64,000 nt of DNA from Amanita rubescens (Eukaryota > Basidiomycota > Agaricomycetes > Agaricales > Amanitaceae), in assembly GCA_015039365.1 (NCBI GenBank), contig WION01000128.1:1-64000 (forward strand), read 5' to 3'. The notes under the pieces are model-generated. The model worked only from the letters and a program-made list of their open reading frames with translations, made no database searches and was not told the origin of the DNA. Positions 36,247 to 47,514 of this stretch are shown here, in pieces. The first letter of the stretch is position 1. Every line of letters starts with the position of its first letter. The position numbers were made by a program, and so were the translations under genes.

Positions 36247-37643
36247 TCAACTGGTGAATTCAAAGTCAATGTCCTCCTCCTCGCACAACGATTCCAGACT
36301 CTCCAACACACTAGATGACCCATCCCACATTACATTCGTCTCTATGTCCAGTTCCTGTAGGCGTTCGATGCTGGTGTCAACCGTGGAATGGCGATTTCTG
36401 ATCATCTCTTGCACTGCTTGGAGGTGAAGGTCGTTGATGTGGGAGTAACTGTAAAGGGATAACGAATTTAAGTGTTGTAGCGGCAGTTCTCGTGGCTGTG
36501 GCTGGGCTGTGTCTGTGGTTGATCCAGCAAGCCATTTAACCACTTCGACGAGAAATTCGTAGTAAGACAGTGACAATTCTTCGAGATCCGGTGTGTGCAA
36601 CAAAACCTCTTTATGAGCCCGTAATTCGAGATAATCTAACGACAACACAGAGAGCTCGCAGTTTGATCGGAGGAGGAAGTCTATTGTTGTCCTAGCATCA
36701 TCATCGGAGCCACCAGTTTCGAACCCAATCTCCAGCTCCTTCAATGCAGGGGTTTCTAGGATGGTTAGGAGAAACACCCCTTTAATGCACAGATATTCCA
36801 GGCATGGAAGCTTGATGATTTTAGTATCCACGTGTGTAGAATTGGGATCAAAAATTATGCTGCCAATATTGAGTGCCTCTAGATTAACGGTCTGTTGAAG
36901 GGCAGTGACAATGGTCTGAGGACTGGTTGTGGAACGAAGGTGAATACTTGTTAGTGAAGTCCAGTTGAACTTCCATGCTGCGTCCTCAAGATTGGTAAGT
37001 TTGATATGCGTTAGGAGCGGCGCGTCCTCGAAAATGTCCCCCATTTGAGGAAGTAAAGTCACATCGTGGTTGGCTTCTTCCATCTGTAACGATACGGTAG
37101 AATGATCTTCAAGCTTTGTAACAATGGAAGACGGTTTTTGACGCCATGGAGCAGTAAAAACTCTGGTAGTCGCAGTTGCATAAATATATTTTCCCACTGC
37201 GTTGAATGATCTACGAGTTTTGAAAGGACGAGTTGCACGCAGGAAATTTCTCGATCGCTACGGTAAGAATTCTCCTCGTATAAAGTGAAGGAGAACGGTG
37301 CCCCGCGCGCTACATCGAGAAAAAATGCTAACATTGCCATAGTACGCGGGGAGTCCGGTCGTCGATTACGGGGCAGCTCCGGCTTAGGATCATTTGGAGA
37401 GTATGGCATGATCCATGGTCGGATTTCCTTATCTTCAGGACGCTCCATCTCGATTTCATTCCAGAAGTAGACCCGCATTGACAAAAAAATAGCTCTCCAT
37501 TTGGAGCAAATTTGGCCGAGGTACCACGGGAACTCGTGTGGTTCCAGAAGTCGCAAAGGTGAAGATAAGTGCGAAAAGATCTCGTGTATAACCTCTGGGG
37601 GTATTGGACGGTGCGTCGGTGAGAGTACTGCCGTTGATGCCAT
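36247..37643 (-). pseudogene. F-box/LRR protein, frameshifted (F-box copy 3)
   Basis: Third member of the family. It starts MASTAVLSPTHRPIPPEVIH at 37643 with the same WYLGQICSKWRAIFLSM block. Near 37084-37089 one base is missing relative to copy 2 (copy 2 encodes LPYRHEMEE, here the frame becomes LPYRYRWKK and stops soon after). The downstream frame (36247 to about 37100) stays open for some 280 codons and carries the same leucine-rich repeats through LESLESLCEEEDIDFEF. The lesion differs from that of copy 1, so the two were disabled independently unless one is an assembly error. No intron with consensus sites repairs the junction. Confidence 0.8.
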
Positions 37644-38019
37644 GGTTCGACGTTCAGCGATAATTGCACGAGAGCTTGATTTCAGAATGTTGAACACGTA
37701 TAAAGAAGGACTACATAAGCTAGATCTTACACTGCGACGGTGTAGTTGTAGTGGCGGTTCGACTTGAACGAGTAAAACTGAGTGGCTGTTGACAATGTTG
37801 ACTCAGTTCGCGCTTAGCTCGGTAAATTCCGATTTCAGGCCTGTTCACGCAGGATCATGTTAGTTAGGCGAGGTCGCATACAAACTCATGTTACACCGTG
37901 CTCGTTGCACTCATAGCTGTTTCAAAGACAACGAAAAAGAACACGTTTAATTCACCCAAACAGTCTGCGGCGTTGCATGCATAAACATAAAACATCCATC
38001 TCAGCTACGGCCCATCTAC
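37644..38019. other. Spacer between F-box copy 3 and DLH copy 2
   Basis: Up to about 37840 it resembles the upstream flanks of the other F-box copies (CACTGCGAC-GTGTAGTTGT and AGCTCGGTAAATTCCGA blocks). The rest is the 3' flank of DLH copy 2. No gene is seen. Confidence 0.5.
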
Positions 38020-39128
38020 TCAAAAGTATTTCTGGAACCACTCGACTGTTGCCTTGAATGCACCTTCTTTTCCGGCCTTGACCTTTGGATCACTCAAGTC
38101 TCCACGGACCGCAAAGCCGTGGGTGCAGCCCTCGAAGTATTCTCTCTTGTAACCAGGCTCGAATTTTCCATCTCCCAGAATCTCGTCAGCTTTAGCTTGT
38201 GATTCGTGCGGGAACTGTTGGTCTACGGTGCAGCTATTGATTAGAAGAGGAGCTTTGGAAACGGAGGCATATTTCTGTTTTGGTTTAGAATTTGTTGAAA
38301 ACGTGTAGTTGGTTAGGCCGCACCTCGAGGTCTTCAGGAACTTTTAACCTAGAAGGATGAGCAACGGCTGCAACAGCAATACCGTCCTCGAATGCCAAGT
38401 CAAATACATATCTTGCTATGATGTGGCACGTCAGCCTTTAGTAATTCATAGAAGTTGAATCAATGCTCACCACCGAAGCAGTAGCCGACCGCAGCAAAGC
38501 TTTTTACACCCTGCTCCTTGAGTGCATTGATGACTTTGTCCAGATGGGGGCGGGTATGCTCAGGTCCATGTTTAAGCCTCCACTGCTCGAAATCGAAGCC
38601 ACCTTTCTGAGAAAGTATAACATCAGGGTAAGAAGAAAAACGGTTCTGCTCAAAGCATACCTTCATAGCATCCGCAGGAACAGGATCTCCATTGAAGTAG
38701 TCTGGAGCAATAGTCTATAGAGTTTCGTTATTTCTCATGGATCGACGAACAGGCTCAAAAGTCATACCTTGAACCCATTCCTTGCAAAGTCATCGCAGAG
38801 GAGCTGTAGAGTCCTTGGCTATAACTCGGAATCGAAGAATCGAGGAACTCACCAGGTTATTTTCCAGCTTGAGACCGAAAACGTCAGGAAGGTAGAGAAC
38901 GACTTTATCCTTGGGGTAGTCAGCTTCAGGAGTGGCAATGTAACTATCGACGCCGCCGATCTTTTCGATCTTCCCTGTAGGTTGTCACAGCTCTGATTGG
39001 ATGGACGTGGCAATCATTTTGACCAACCCGAATATGTGCCTTCGTGTCTGACCCCTGCTACCGATCAGCGTAATGTATACTGGATGTGGGAAATCGTTAC
39101 CTTTGAAACAGTCCTTGCAGAAACTCAT
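38020..39128 (-). CDS. Dienelactone hydrolase family protein (DLH copy 2)
   Basis: Same family and micro-exon layout as the gene at 18931-20118. The first exon, 39128-39101, encodes MSFCKDCFKG. Later exons give DYPKDKVVLYLPDVFGLKLE, LLCDDFARNGFK, TIAPDYFNGDPVPADAMK, DVILSQKGGFDFEQWRLKHG and VINALKEQGVKSFAAVGYC. The catalytic Cys lies in GYCFGG, the Asp in SCTVDQQFP and the His in GCTHGFAVRGD. The last exon ends EWFQKYF, with the stop at 38020. It is tandem with copy 3 (39313-40385), about 185 bp apart, and the two are more alike in this region than either is to copy 1, which suggests a later local duplication. Confidence 0.87.
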
Positions 39129-39312
39129 AGCGTGATTTCTACTCGTGGCTCGATACCTTAAGTTCGCAACTGATACGATTCTCATTCGTCATCGGAAGAC
39201 TTCTGAGTAAGCAGGGAGATATAAGAGGACGGGTAGAATTTCCGGAGATATAAATAGACAACGCTCGATTTCTTTCCAGTATTATACGTTGTACATTCAC
39301 GACTCAACCTAC

Positions 39313-40385
39313 TCAAAGGTACTTGTGGAACCACTCAACCGTTGCCTTGAATGAACCTTCTTTACCCGCCTTGACCTTTGGATCGCTCAAGTCCCCACGG
39401 ACCGCAAAGCCGTGAGTACAACCCTCAAAATATTCTCTCCTGTAACCAGGCGCAAACTTTCCATCTCCAAAAATCTCGTCGGCTTTAGCTTGCGCTTCGA
39501 GCGAGAACTGTTGGTCTACAGTGCAGCCATTGATCAGAAGAGGAGCTTTAGAAACGGAAGCGTATTTCTGTCATGATTTAAAAATCTCGTTGAAATGCGT
39601 AGGTGGTTGGCAGGTCGTACCTCAAGATCTTCGGGAACCTTCAACATGGAAGGATGAGCGACGGCCGCAACAGTAATACCGTTCTCGAATGCCAAGTCGA
39701 ACACAAATCTTCCTGCGGTCGACGTCAGCCGTTAGTAGTTCTAGGAAAGCCGTCCATTGCTTACCACCGAAGCAGTAACCAACCGCTGCAAAGCTCGTCA
39801 CCCCTTGCTCTTTGAGTGCGTCGATCACCTTGTCTAGAGTGGGACGGGTGTGCTCAGGCTGGTGGCTGCCTTTCCATTGCTTGAAGTCGAAGGTACCGCT
39901 CTGCACAAGGACGGTTTTAAGAAAAGGCAAAACAATTCTACTAAAAAACGTACCTGCATAGCGTCAACGGGCACAGGATCTCCATTGAAATAGTCTGGAG
40001 CAATGGTCTATGGATTACGTTATTTCTACGTAGATGCAAGAGCAGGGAAAGACACACCTTGAACCCATTGCTTGCAAAATCGTCGCAAAGTAGCTACAGA
40101 TGGAATCGTTAGCTTTGACCTAGATGAGGAGCGAATATGCTTACCAAGTTGTTTTCCAACGCAAGACCAAAAGCGTCACAGAGGAAGAGGACAACTTTGT
40201 CTTTGGGATAGTCGACTTCTGGAATTGCAACGTAGCTGTCTACGCCGCCGATCTTTTCGATCTTGCCTGTAAATTTAAAAGGTTGAGTTGGTTACGAACA
40301 AACAATGGCAAACGATGGATCGAAAAAAACCTTCAGGTGTGCCTTCGTGTTTGACACCTTTGAAACAGTCCTTGCAGAAACTCAT
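39313..40385 (-). CDS. Dienelactone hydrolase family protein (DLH copy 3)
   Basis: Tandem twin of copy 2. Start 40385 with MSFCKDCFKG and then VKHEGTPEG. Middle exons read DYPKDKVVLFLCDAFGLALE and, further on, VLVQSGTFDFKQWKGSHQPE and VIDALKEQGVTSFAAVGYC. The nucleophile Cys in GYCFGG, the Asp in the SCTVDQQFS-like NGCTVDQQF context and the His in GCTHGF are kept. One visible change is NGCTVD in place of NSCTVD. The last exon ends EWFHKYL at 39313. Expected to be a cytosolic ester or lactone hydrolase. Confidence 0.87.
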
Positions 40386-40512
40386 GCTTGTAGTTTACCT
40401 TTCAACTGCTCACACTTATACCTCACCATCGGAAGAACATCCGGGTCAGCAGGCTGATATAAGATCGGGTAGTTTCCGTGAAGCAAGATATATAAATAAA
40501 TAAATAGAACAA

Positions 40513-41719
40513 CTACGATTTAGCTTGAGCTGCTGCCGCTCGCCGCCGTTTGTTCCCGCGTCTGATCTCGCCCAAATCGGATTCTATCTCTGTCTCCCGT
40601 CCGCCTGTCAACATCGATATGCTCTTCCCTAACCCACCCACCGCCTGATTCTGGTGCGCACCTCCTTTTGGACGCCGTCTGCCCCCAGCACCCCCAGCAC
40701 TACTTCCCCCACCTCCTCCCCCTCCATTGGGTATACTGGTCGATGTGAGAGGTAGCGGGAACGGGGATGGGAGCTCATCCACAGACAATGAATGGGGATT
40801 TAGAAAAGGGCCAGTCGTGATGGCGATGTTACTCAGCCCAGTGCCGTTCACGTATGTTACGTTTGAATTTCCTAGAGGAGTCGGAGGTGGCGATGTACCA
40901 AGTTTGTTTCGTAATTTTCGGGTTATATGCGGTCTGGATTGGGAGTCAAGGGAGCCGTCTGCGTACTGTTGAGCAGTTTATGAGGCGAAAGCTGTGTAGA
41001 GTGAACTAAGAGAACATACTGTGCCCTCTCCATCCTTGTCTTCTCTAGCGCGTCTTCTTCTCTCTTCAATGCCTTCCAGCAACCTCTCGCGTACTCTCTC
41101 TCTACCTTTTTTCCACTCTTCCTCCACTCTCTCTCTTTCCTCGTCGTATGCCGTCTGAGCACCTTCAATGGAATACCGTTCTTGCATATCTAGCTGAGCT
41201 GCAGTGGCCGACCGCTCAATCGTGAGCGGGAATAATCGTAACGCATACATGGGGTGATCTTCGGGTTTCGAGGATAGCTGAATAGCAGCGCTATTCAATA
41301 ACGTAATAGTTTCTGCATACTGTCGCCCGCTAAATGCGAAGCAATTGTCAACGCCATCAACACACGAAACAGAAACAGCTAAACTTACTCTTCCCTCCTA
41401 TCACTCATCTCTTTGCCCAACTTTCCCGATATTTCTTTCTTTCGTCTGTCTCTCTTTGGATCGTCCAATGGAATACCTGTTTGTCAACAACTCGTCAACA
41501 CACGTCATAAGCAACGAGCCCAGAACAGTATAAAGGCGTAAAAGTAATGACACACAAACACATACCTTGTATCCTCGAGCTAGGTCCAGCAATCGCTGTA
41601 TGTCCGTGCCCAAGCGCATGTCCATATCCGATCCCAATGCCAATCTCGACATCTGCCGCATACGCGGGACGCGGCTTGGATGGGTAGGGTAGCGAGAACA
41701 TCCCAGGCTGGGGAGGCAT
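40513..41719 (-). CDS. SDS3: Sds3-like subunit of the Rpd3L histone deacetylase complex
   Basis: Nuclear corepressor subunit that holds the Sin3/Rpd3 deacetylase together. Four exons: 41719-41566, 41476-41389, 41329-41020 and 40965-40513, with 54-89 nt introns in frame. It starts MPPQPGMFSLPYPSKPRPAY. The Sds3-like domain follows: GIPLDDPKRDRRKKEISGKL, a helical part with YAETITLLNSAAIQLSSKPE, then the long charged helix AYDEERERVEEEWKKGRERV and LEGIEERRRRAREDKDGEG, which is the hallmark of the family. The C-terminus includes RPHITRKLRNKLGTSPPPTP and a Gly-rich stretch, and ends RRGNKRRRAAAAQAKS, a likely nuclear localisation signal. The length is usual for basidiomycete homologs. Confidence 0.85.
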
Positions 41720-42584
41720 ATCCGTTCTTTGTGTTTTCCGGTTTTTCTTCTATTTCGAGGCTCTAGGAGGAAGACGAGGCTGTCAATAAGATTGGCGGAA
41801 GGAGCTTGGTGTCCGAATGCCGTTCCCTTGTGGCTTGTGCACCAACTTGGGATTTGATGTCTTCATAACACGTGACTGTGTGATCATGAAGAGTTTATTT
41901 TTAGCTCGATCATTTCACCCTTTTTGAATTTCGTCATTTCAACCGCAACGGTCAAAGTGACTTTCGAAATACCCCAAATGTTGTCAAAGCTTGCGGGCTT
42001 GCCTTGCTAAAGAAATGGCTTGACTTATACTATGGATTTTTGCCCATCGCAAGAACAATCAACTCTATCTTCAATCGTCTCAACTTCTGGCGTCCCTGTA
42101 TATTTCCCAGCATATTGAACGTCCCATTCTGTTTTCAACGACATGGGATTATGATGGTACACATCTGATGTTTCGAACCTCGAAATCTCGAAGTTTGACA
42201 GCCAGCCAGCCCAGCTTCATTCGCCTTCAACATCCTCCGAAGATTTCTGCCCAATCGACGCCTCATGATCTTCTCTTCTTCGTTTTTAAACCGTAAACGA
42301 AACCTGTTTCGGAAGGCACGTGTACAGTACTGCCCCAAGGTTGAAAGAATTATATGTATCGGCCACTTTACAAACGCTCTGTTGCGTTGCCACGGCTATA
42401 TATAGAGGTAAGCCCTGTAAGTCAATTATCACTGCATTTGAGTCAATGATGCTTATCCAGTTGCCTTTTTATGAACGGATGCGGCCGGTGATATGATCCT
42501 TGCCGTTGTGATGACGCGTCCCCATGGAGTGATTATAAGATCGGGATTCAGCCAGCGGAGATAGTCGTCCTCTAAACTGTAAGC
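41720..42584. other. Intergenic stretch between divergent SDS3 and DLH copy 4
   Basis: Holds the promoters of both neighbours. A 67-codon minus-strand frame at 42135-42338 has no recognisable domain. Nothing else supported. Confidence 0.4.
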
Positions 42585-43725
42585 ATGAGTTTGTGTCCGG
42601 ATTGTATCAAAGGTATACGCAATGCCCTACACACCATTTCGAATAAAGATTAAGATGGCCGTTGACAGGTGTTAGACACGAGGGTACGCCATCTGGTGAG
42701 TCCCTTTTTATTGTTCCTCGGCCGCTGTCGATAACTGACCTCAATACAAAGGGAAATTCGAAAAGATCGCTGGTGTCGATTGCTACATTGCCACCCCTGC
42801 TGGCGATTACGACAAGGACAAAGTGCTGCTGTATCTGCCAGATGCGCTCGGTCTTCACATCAACGCTCATGTACGGCGCCTTCTTCCTGTCGATATCATC
42901 TGTGCTCAACGTTCTTATGCGACAGCTCCTTGTCGATGACTTTGCCAACAATGGATACAAGGTATTTTTCTAGTGCTTCTGGAGCGTCCCATATCTAAAC
43001 TGACTGCATATCATTTATCTAGACCGTATCTCTCGATTACTACAGTGGTGACCCAATATCGGAAGATATTCTAATATCTCCCGTGAGCTGATCTACAATA
43101 TTACCCGATCATCAATTTCTGACCGTCATTAAAAAGCGGAATGTTGATCTTGTTGGATGGGTCGCTCGACACGGCCAAGATGTGACTCGGCCTATTGTAG
43201 ACAAGGTGATCAATGCGCTTAAAGAGCAGGGTGTTAAAAAGTTTGCCGCGACTGGGTACTGTTTCGGAGGTGGGTTCGACATTTTGTGAACGGCACGAAA
43301 GGTTACTGATGAGGACGCGGTATCAGGTCGATACGTCTTTGATCTGGCATTTGATCATGTCATTGATGTCGGTATCGTTTCACACCCATCTTTATTAAAG
43401 TCCCCGGAAGATCTTGAGGTATGATATCATATCCCTCTCTGGATTCTTCAACTCATTCATATTGTAACAGAAATACGCCACGGTAGCTAAAGCACCTCTC
43501 CTCATCAACAGTTGCCCTGTTGATATGCAATTTCCTCTCGAAGCGCAAGCCAAGGCCGACGAGCTATTTGGCAACGGAAAGTTTGCTCCCGGATATAAGA
43601 GAGAGCATTTCGAAGGATGCACTCATGGGTTTGCAGTTCGAGGTGATTTGAGTGATCCAAAAGTTAAGGCGGGAAAAGAGGGAGCTTTCAAGGCCGCAGT
43701 TGAGTGGCTCAAGCTTCACTTATGA
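42585..43725 (+). CDS. Dienelactone hydrolase family protein (DLH copy 4)
   Basis: Plus-strand member of the family. The first exon at 42585 encodes MSLCPDCIKG, followed by VRHEGTPSG, KFEKIAGVDCYIATPAGDYD, KVLLYLPDALGLHINAH, LLVDDFANNGYK, TVSLDYYSGDPISED, VDLVGWVARHGQDVTRPIVD and VINALKEQGVKKFAATGYC. The last exon (LINSCPVDMQFPLEAQAKAD onward) ends AAVEWLKLHL with the stop at 43723-43725. The catalytic Cys in GYCFGG, the Asp in CPVDMQF and the His in GCTHGFAVRGD are all kept. About nine exons; all junctions have GT and AG. It is followed at once by a relic of an aspartic protease. Confidence 0.87.
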
Positions 43726-43794
43726 AGATATGGCGTGTATGGAACGAAGTAAAATAAAGGATGTACAAGTATCGCAATTACAGATTAGAACTTC

Positions 43795-44011
43795 AAAACG
43801 TACCTTGAGCTTTCACCAACAAACGCTGGAAGGTGCCTTTGATGCACGGATATGGCCTCGTTCCTTGAACGATCAAATGTGGGCCCAGCCTGGCGATATA
43901 TATCATCTGGTTGTTCAAGGCTTTGGCTCAACGGAATTTGATCTCGTAAACGGCCGCTAACCACCGAGTTGGCTTTGCTACTACTCCTTTTACATCTGCC
44001 GTAACAAACTA
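43795..44011 (+). pseudogene. 3' relic of an aspartic protease
   Basis: Plus-strand translation gives ARIWPRSLNDQMWAQPGDIY, then LVVQGFGSTEFDLVNGR, a stop, and, in a shifted frame near 43967-44010, RVGFATTPFTSAVTN and a stop. These match the C-terminal exon of the proteases at 48-58 kb (AQIWPRSLNN, IVQDLGS, FVNGYTFLERHYTVYD, VGFANTPFTDATTN). The block equivalent to YTFLERHYTVYD is missing and the catalytic parts are absent. It is a dead fragment on the opposite strand to the intact paralogs. Confidence 0.85.
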
Positions 44012-44151
44012 ACACTGTCATTCCATTTATCTTTGCTCGTACATTTCTGGTCCTATGTCACGCCATACGCGCCACGTGATCGCGTTCCGCTAATTTGATG
44101 CGCTCTTGCCACCGTCGGCCGTCGCCTTCATTCCAACGATCAGCGCGGCCG

Positions 44152-47100
44152 ATGGAAGGTTTCGTTCAGAAGCTGGCAAGTCGAGGGACGACTGTCGACA
44201 CGGATGAAGCGATTCGGATTCCCGAAAGACCGTCCAAGGCCAACACCTTCGAGGATCTCGGCTCCAGTTTTGACAGAAAGGGCAATAACACGCGACATGA
44301 CGCGAAGAAGAAGGTGGAAAGCGCATATAAAGATAGGCTAAAGCATGCGAAACATTCATCCACTCATTCCGCTCATGAAATCACCGATTCGAGCGAGGAC
44401 GAGCTTGATTCCTTCGCTGGTTCGCAGGCATCCGGGAAGTCGAACGCTGGCTCGAGCGTCTGCAGAAAGCCTCGACTAACACGGGATGAAGACTATATGT
44501 CCCATGTGAATCAAACAACGAAACCAACATACGAGGTGTTAAGGAAGATGAACTTCAAGAAAAAGGGAGTCAAAGAGTCGAATACCGAAGCTGGCCCTAC
44601 ATCTAGCAGGTTATCACCATCCAAGCAGCCGCGAACAGCGTCGAACGCTCATCATGACAACCGCACCGGGTCATCATCCTGCCTACATCGCAGCAGCTCA
44701 CAGAATTTGGTCAACGCCGAGCATATACGAAGTCAAGGTGCTATATATACGTCTGGTGACCTTCGAGCCGAGAACATCAGTTCAGATAGGCCAAAGCCGC
44801 GCCCTTTAAACAAAGACGTTGGCAGAAGATCTGGGTTGGGAGAAATTTCTGTCAATAGCCAAGCCGAGTCAAAGTCTCGAGTAACAGGGAAGATCGAAAT
44901 AGGAGAACCGGAGACTGTACGAAAGACAAAAAGGCCCACGGAGATAAGTATCACTAGTCAAGGGACGTGGGCTAAGGTCAAGAACGTCAGCGAAGAGGTG
45001 GAGGTCACGCCCAATACGAGGTCATATAAGGATCCAACTAAGGAGAGCCGTTCGATGGTCTCTACTTCCAAGCCGGTGGTGACGGTCAAGAAACCCAAGG
45101 TCCCCTTCCCTGCACCGGAAAATATGCCCTCACCGCAGACGCCTCAGGCTTTCCCCGGCCCGTCACCTCTTTCTGCTCACAGACGAGACAATGTTCACAA
45201 GAGTCCCTCGATGTCAAACCTCAGATCCAAGAGGCGTACAAACGTTGGCCGGTGCGAGTCGCCAACCCCAAAGCCACGAGAATTCCCAGTGTCTCCTACG
45301 GGGATGAGCCGGAGTACATCGCCCCGACATGCTCCCGGTAGTGGAGAAGCAAAACGGATCCCAAAGCCCCGGCCAAAGAATTCGAAATCAAAGAAGGCCA
45401 AGGAGGCCAAAAGCCTTCCTATGGAAGAGAGCGAAGACGCGGACAAGGAAGATGAGAAATCCTCTCGGCCTGCACCCCAGCCTTTCCCAATGTGCACGCA
45501 GGTGCTAGCGAGCATTGGCGAGACCAACTCACTTGAGCTGTCAGGACTGAAGAGAGCTTCTGGCGACTCATTCTCAAGTCAAAAACGACGAAAGAAGAGA
45601 AAGAGCACTCTTGTGTGGGTTCCAAATTGCTTTGCACTGCTGTCTATATTTGACCCTCGAACAGGGTCTCTTCCGATGAGAGTCTTAAGGATTATGATAA
45701 CGATGATCAGGATTGGGACGAAGACTGTATGTTTTCCCACGTGTTTTTTGCATATTTTCTTTCGTTATGCTCAATTACCATAAACAGTTTCTACGTCTTT
45801 GACCGTGGACCCCAAATTATTATGCCCATTCTGTGATGCCTTGCTTCCGGAGCCGGCTACTCCCCACCTTAAGAAATTGATAAGAAATGCGCTGAAGAAA
45901 TCGCGCCCTGATCCTCGCCCTAATAATCCTTTGGGACGAAAGGCGCCTTCGGCTCTTTTCGTTACAATATGTCAGAGGCATCAATTTGAAGGTGAGGAAC
46001 TACCAAAAGCCGAGGCTAATGGCTGGCCGAGGAGTATTGATTGGAAAAAACTGGGGAAAAGAGTCAAGGATATGCGGGGCGAGTTGGAAATCTTCCTTAC
46101 GGATCTTCGGGCTCGTGCAGGCGTCAGCGTTTTCTGGGACGAAATCCAACTGGAGCTGCAAAAGAAAGGATCCCGGGCCGTTGCAAGCGTACAAGGGCAA
46201 TTCGCAACCTTTGACAAGGGTCAGCCGGGATAGTAAGTCGTCGTCCTATATGTTCTCAGTCCACAAATAAATCACAATATCAGCTACGGCGAACTCGGAT
46301 ATGCAATTATCCACGAGACGCTACTTGACCTCTTACCTCCAAACTCGTACGACTTGAATTTCATTGCACCATTAACATTCAAGCAGTTTATGCAACGCGT
46401 CCTTGTCCCGGAAGTAGCAATAAGATTAATCCGGGAAGACATGAATCTGCATGGCGCCTCCGGTTCATCGAAGGCTCTTCAAGTGTTGCGCGACAGTTCA
46501 AAATATGGCGTGGTCATGTTCCCCGATGATAATGCCGACAAGGATGATATTGACGATTTCGACCAACTGGGAGCTGCGGACCTCATCGTCATGGAACGAG
46601 CCAGAAAGCGGAGGAAAGAGTTAGAGGAAGAGGAGATACGAGAAGAAGCTGAGGAAGAAGCGCGACGGATAGAGAAGCAGACGAAGGACAAACAGAGCAA
46701 GACAAGAAGTGAGCGGGAGAAGAAGAAGAAGAAAAATAAAAGCACAGAGGAGAAGGACAAAGAAAATTCCTCAGAAGACGCCCAAGTATTGCCGCCCAGA
46801 CCACGACCAAAGCAGAAGTTCCGCCCCAAGAGCCAAGGGAACCCCTTTCTCCATACCCCAACATCGCTTGATGAACTTAGCAACAATGAACTCATGGACT
46901 ACTGTCCATCGTTCCTGAAATCGTCCCAAGAGTCGACCCAAAGCATCCGAAGGAATGAATATCTGAAAACCCGTTCAGCGCATAGACTCAGCGGGTCTGA
47001 GGAAGAAGTTCTGGTTCCTAACAGCGACCCGGACGAGAGTAGCGGATATTTCACCCCAACGTATGCGCGGAACTCGCAGTCGTTGAAAAGCACTCAGTCG

Positions 47101-47514
47101 GGTATTTCTACCGATCCGGCATCTTCATCCGAAGACATTGAAGTGTCTTCTCCGGTTCGTCAACGACGGCATGATCAAAAGAGCGAAGAAGATATGACAC
47201 CCAAACCTTTAAAGGTTGGCCGCACGGAACCCTCAGGATCTTCGCAGGACAAGTCATACCCGTTGCTGGCCGCGCGCCGGAGGTTGCAGACGCGTGTAGG
47301 TAATGAGTGAGTGCTTCGAGTAAGACTTCTTTTGGAGTCCATACAGAGGTTTCGTTCACTCAGATCCTTGAACTCCGATGCTACATCCGAGGGATCCTGG
47401 CTTAAAAGCATGATACCAGCAGGATCATCAGCTGAAGCTACTACTACCACTGCATCCATGGTCCGGAGGAATTCTGACCATCGTTGGCTTCTGAGCGACA
47501 GTTGCGAAGAATAA
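44152..47514 (+). CDS. RTC4: RTC4-domain protein
   Basis: Named for the yeast 'restriction of telomere capping' protein; the biochemical role is unknown. Model: exon 1 44152 (or in-frame 44095) to 45614, then 45665-45726, 45788-46232, 46284-47295 and a final exon 47347-47514; if the last 51-nt intron is not used the frame stops at 47310. The first 490 residues are Ser/Lys/Pro-rich, disordered and basic (SKSKKAKEAKSLPMEESE). The RTC4 domain begins KLLCPFCDALLPEPATPHLK, with RPDPRPNNPLGRKAPSALFV and CQRHQFEGEELP, and continues GWPRSIDWKKLGKRVKDMRG, QFATFDKGQPGYYGELGYAI, LTFKQFMQRVLVPEVAIRLI and KYGVVMFPDD. A Lys/Glu coiled coil and a Ser-rich tail follow. The CPFC pair and CQRH could bind a metal. 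It is a probable nuclear protein. Confidence 0.85.

Noticed and set aside
42135..42338. Small basic 67-codon ORF near 42.2 kb
   Set aside because: Arg-rich chance frame with no domain; not listed as a gene.
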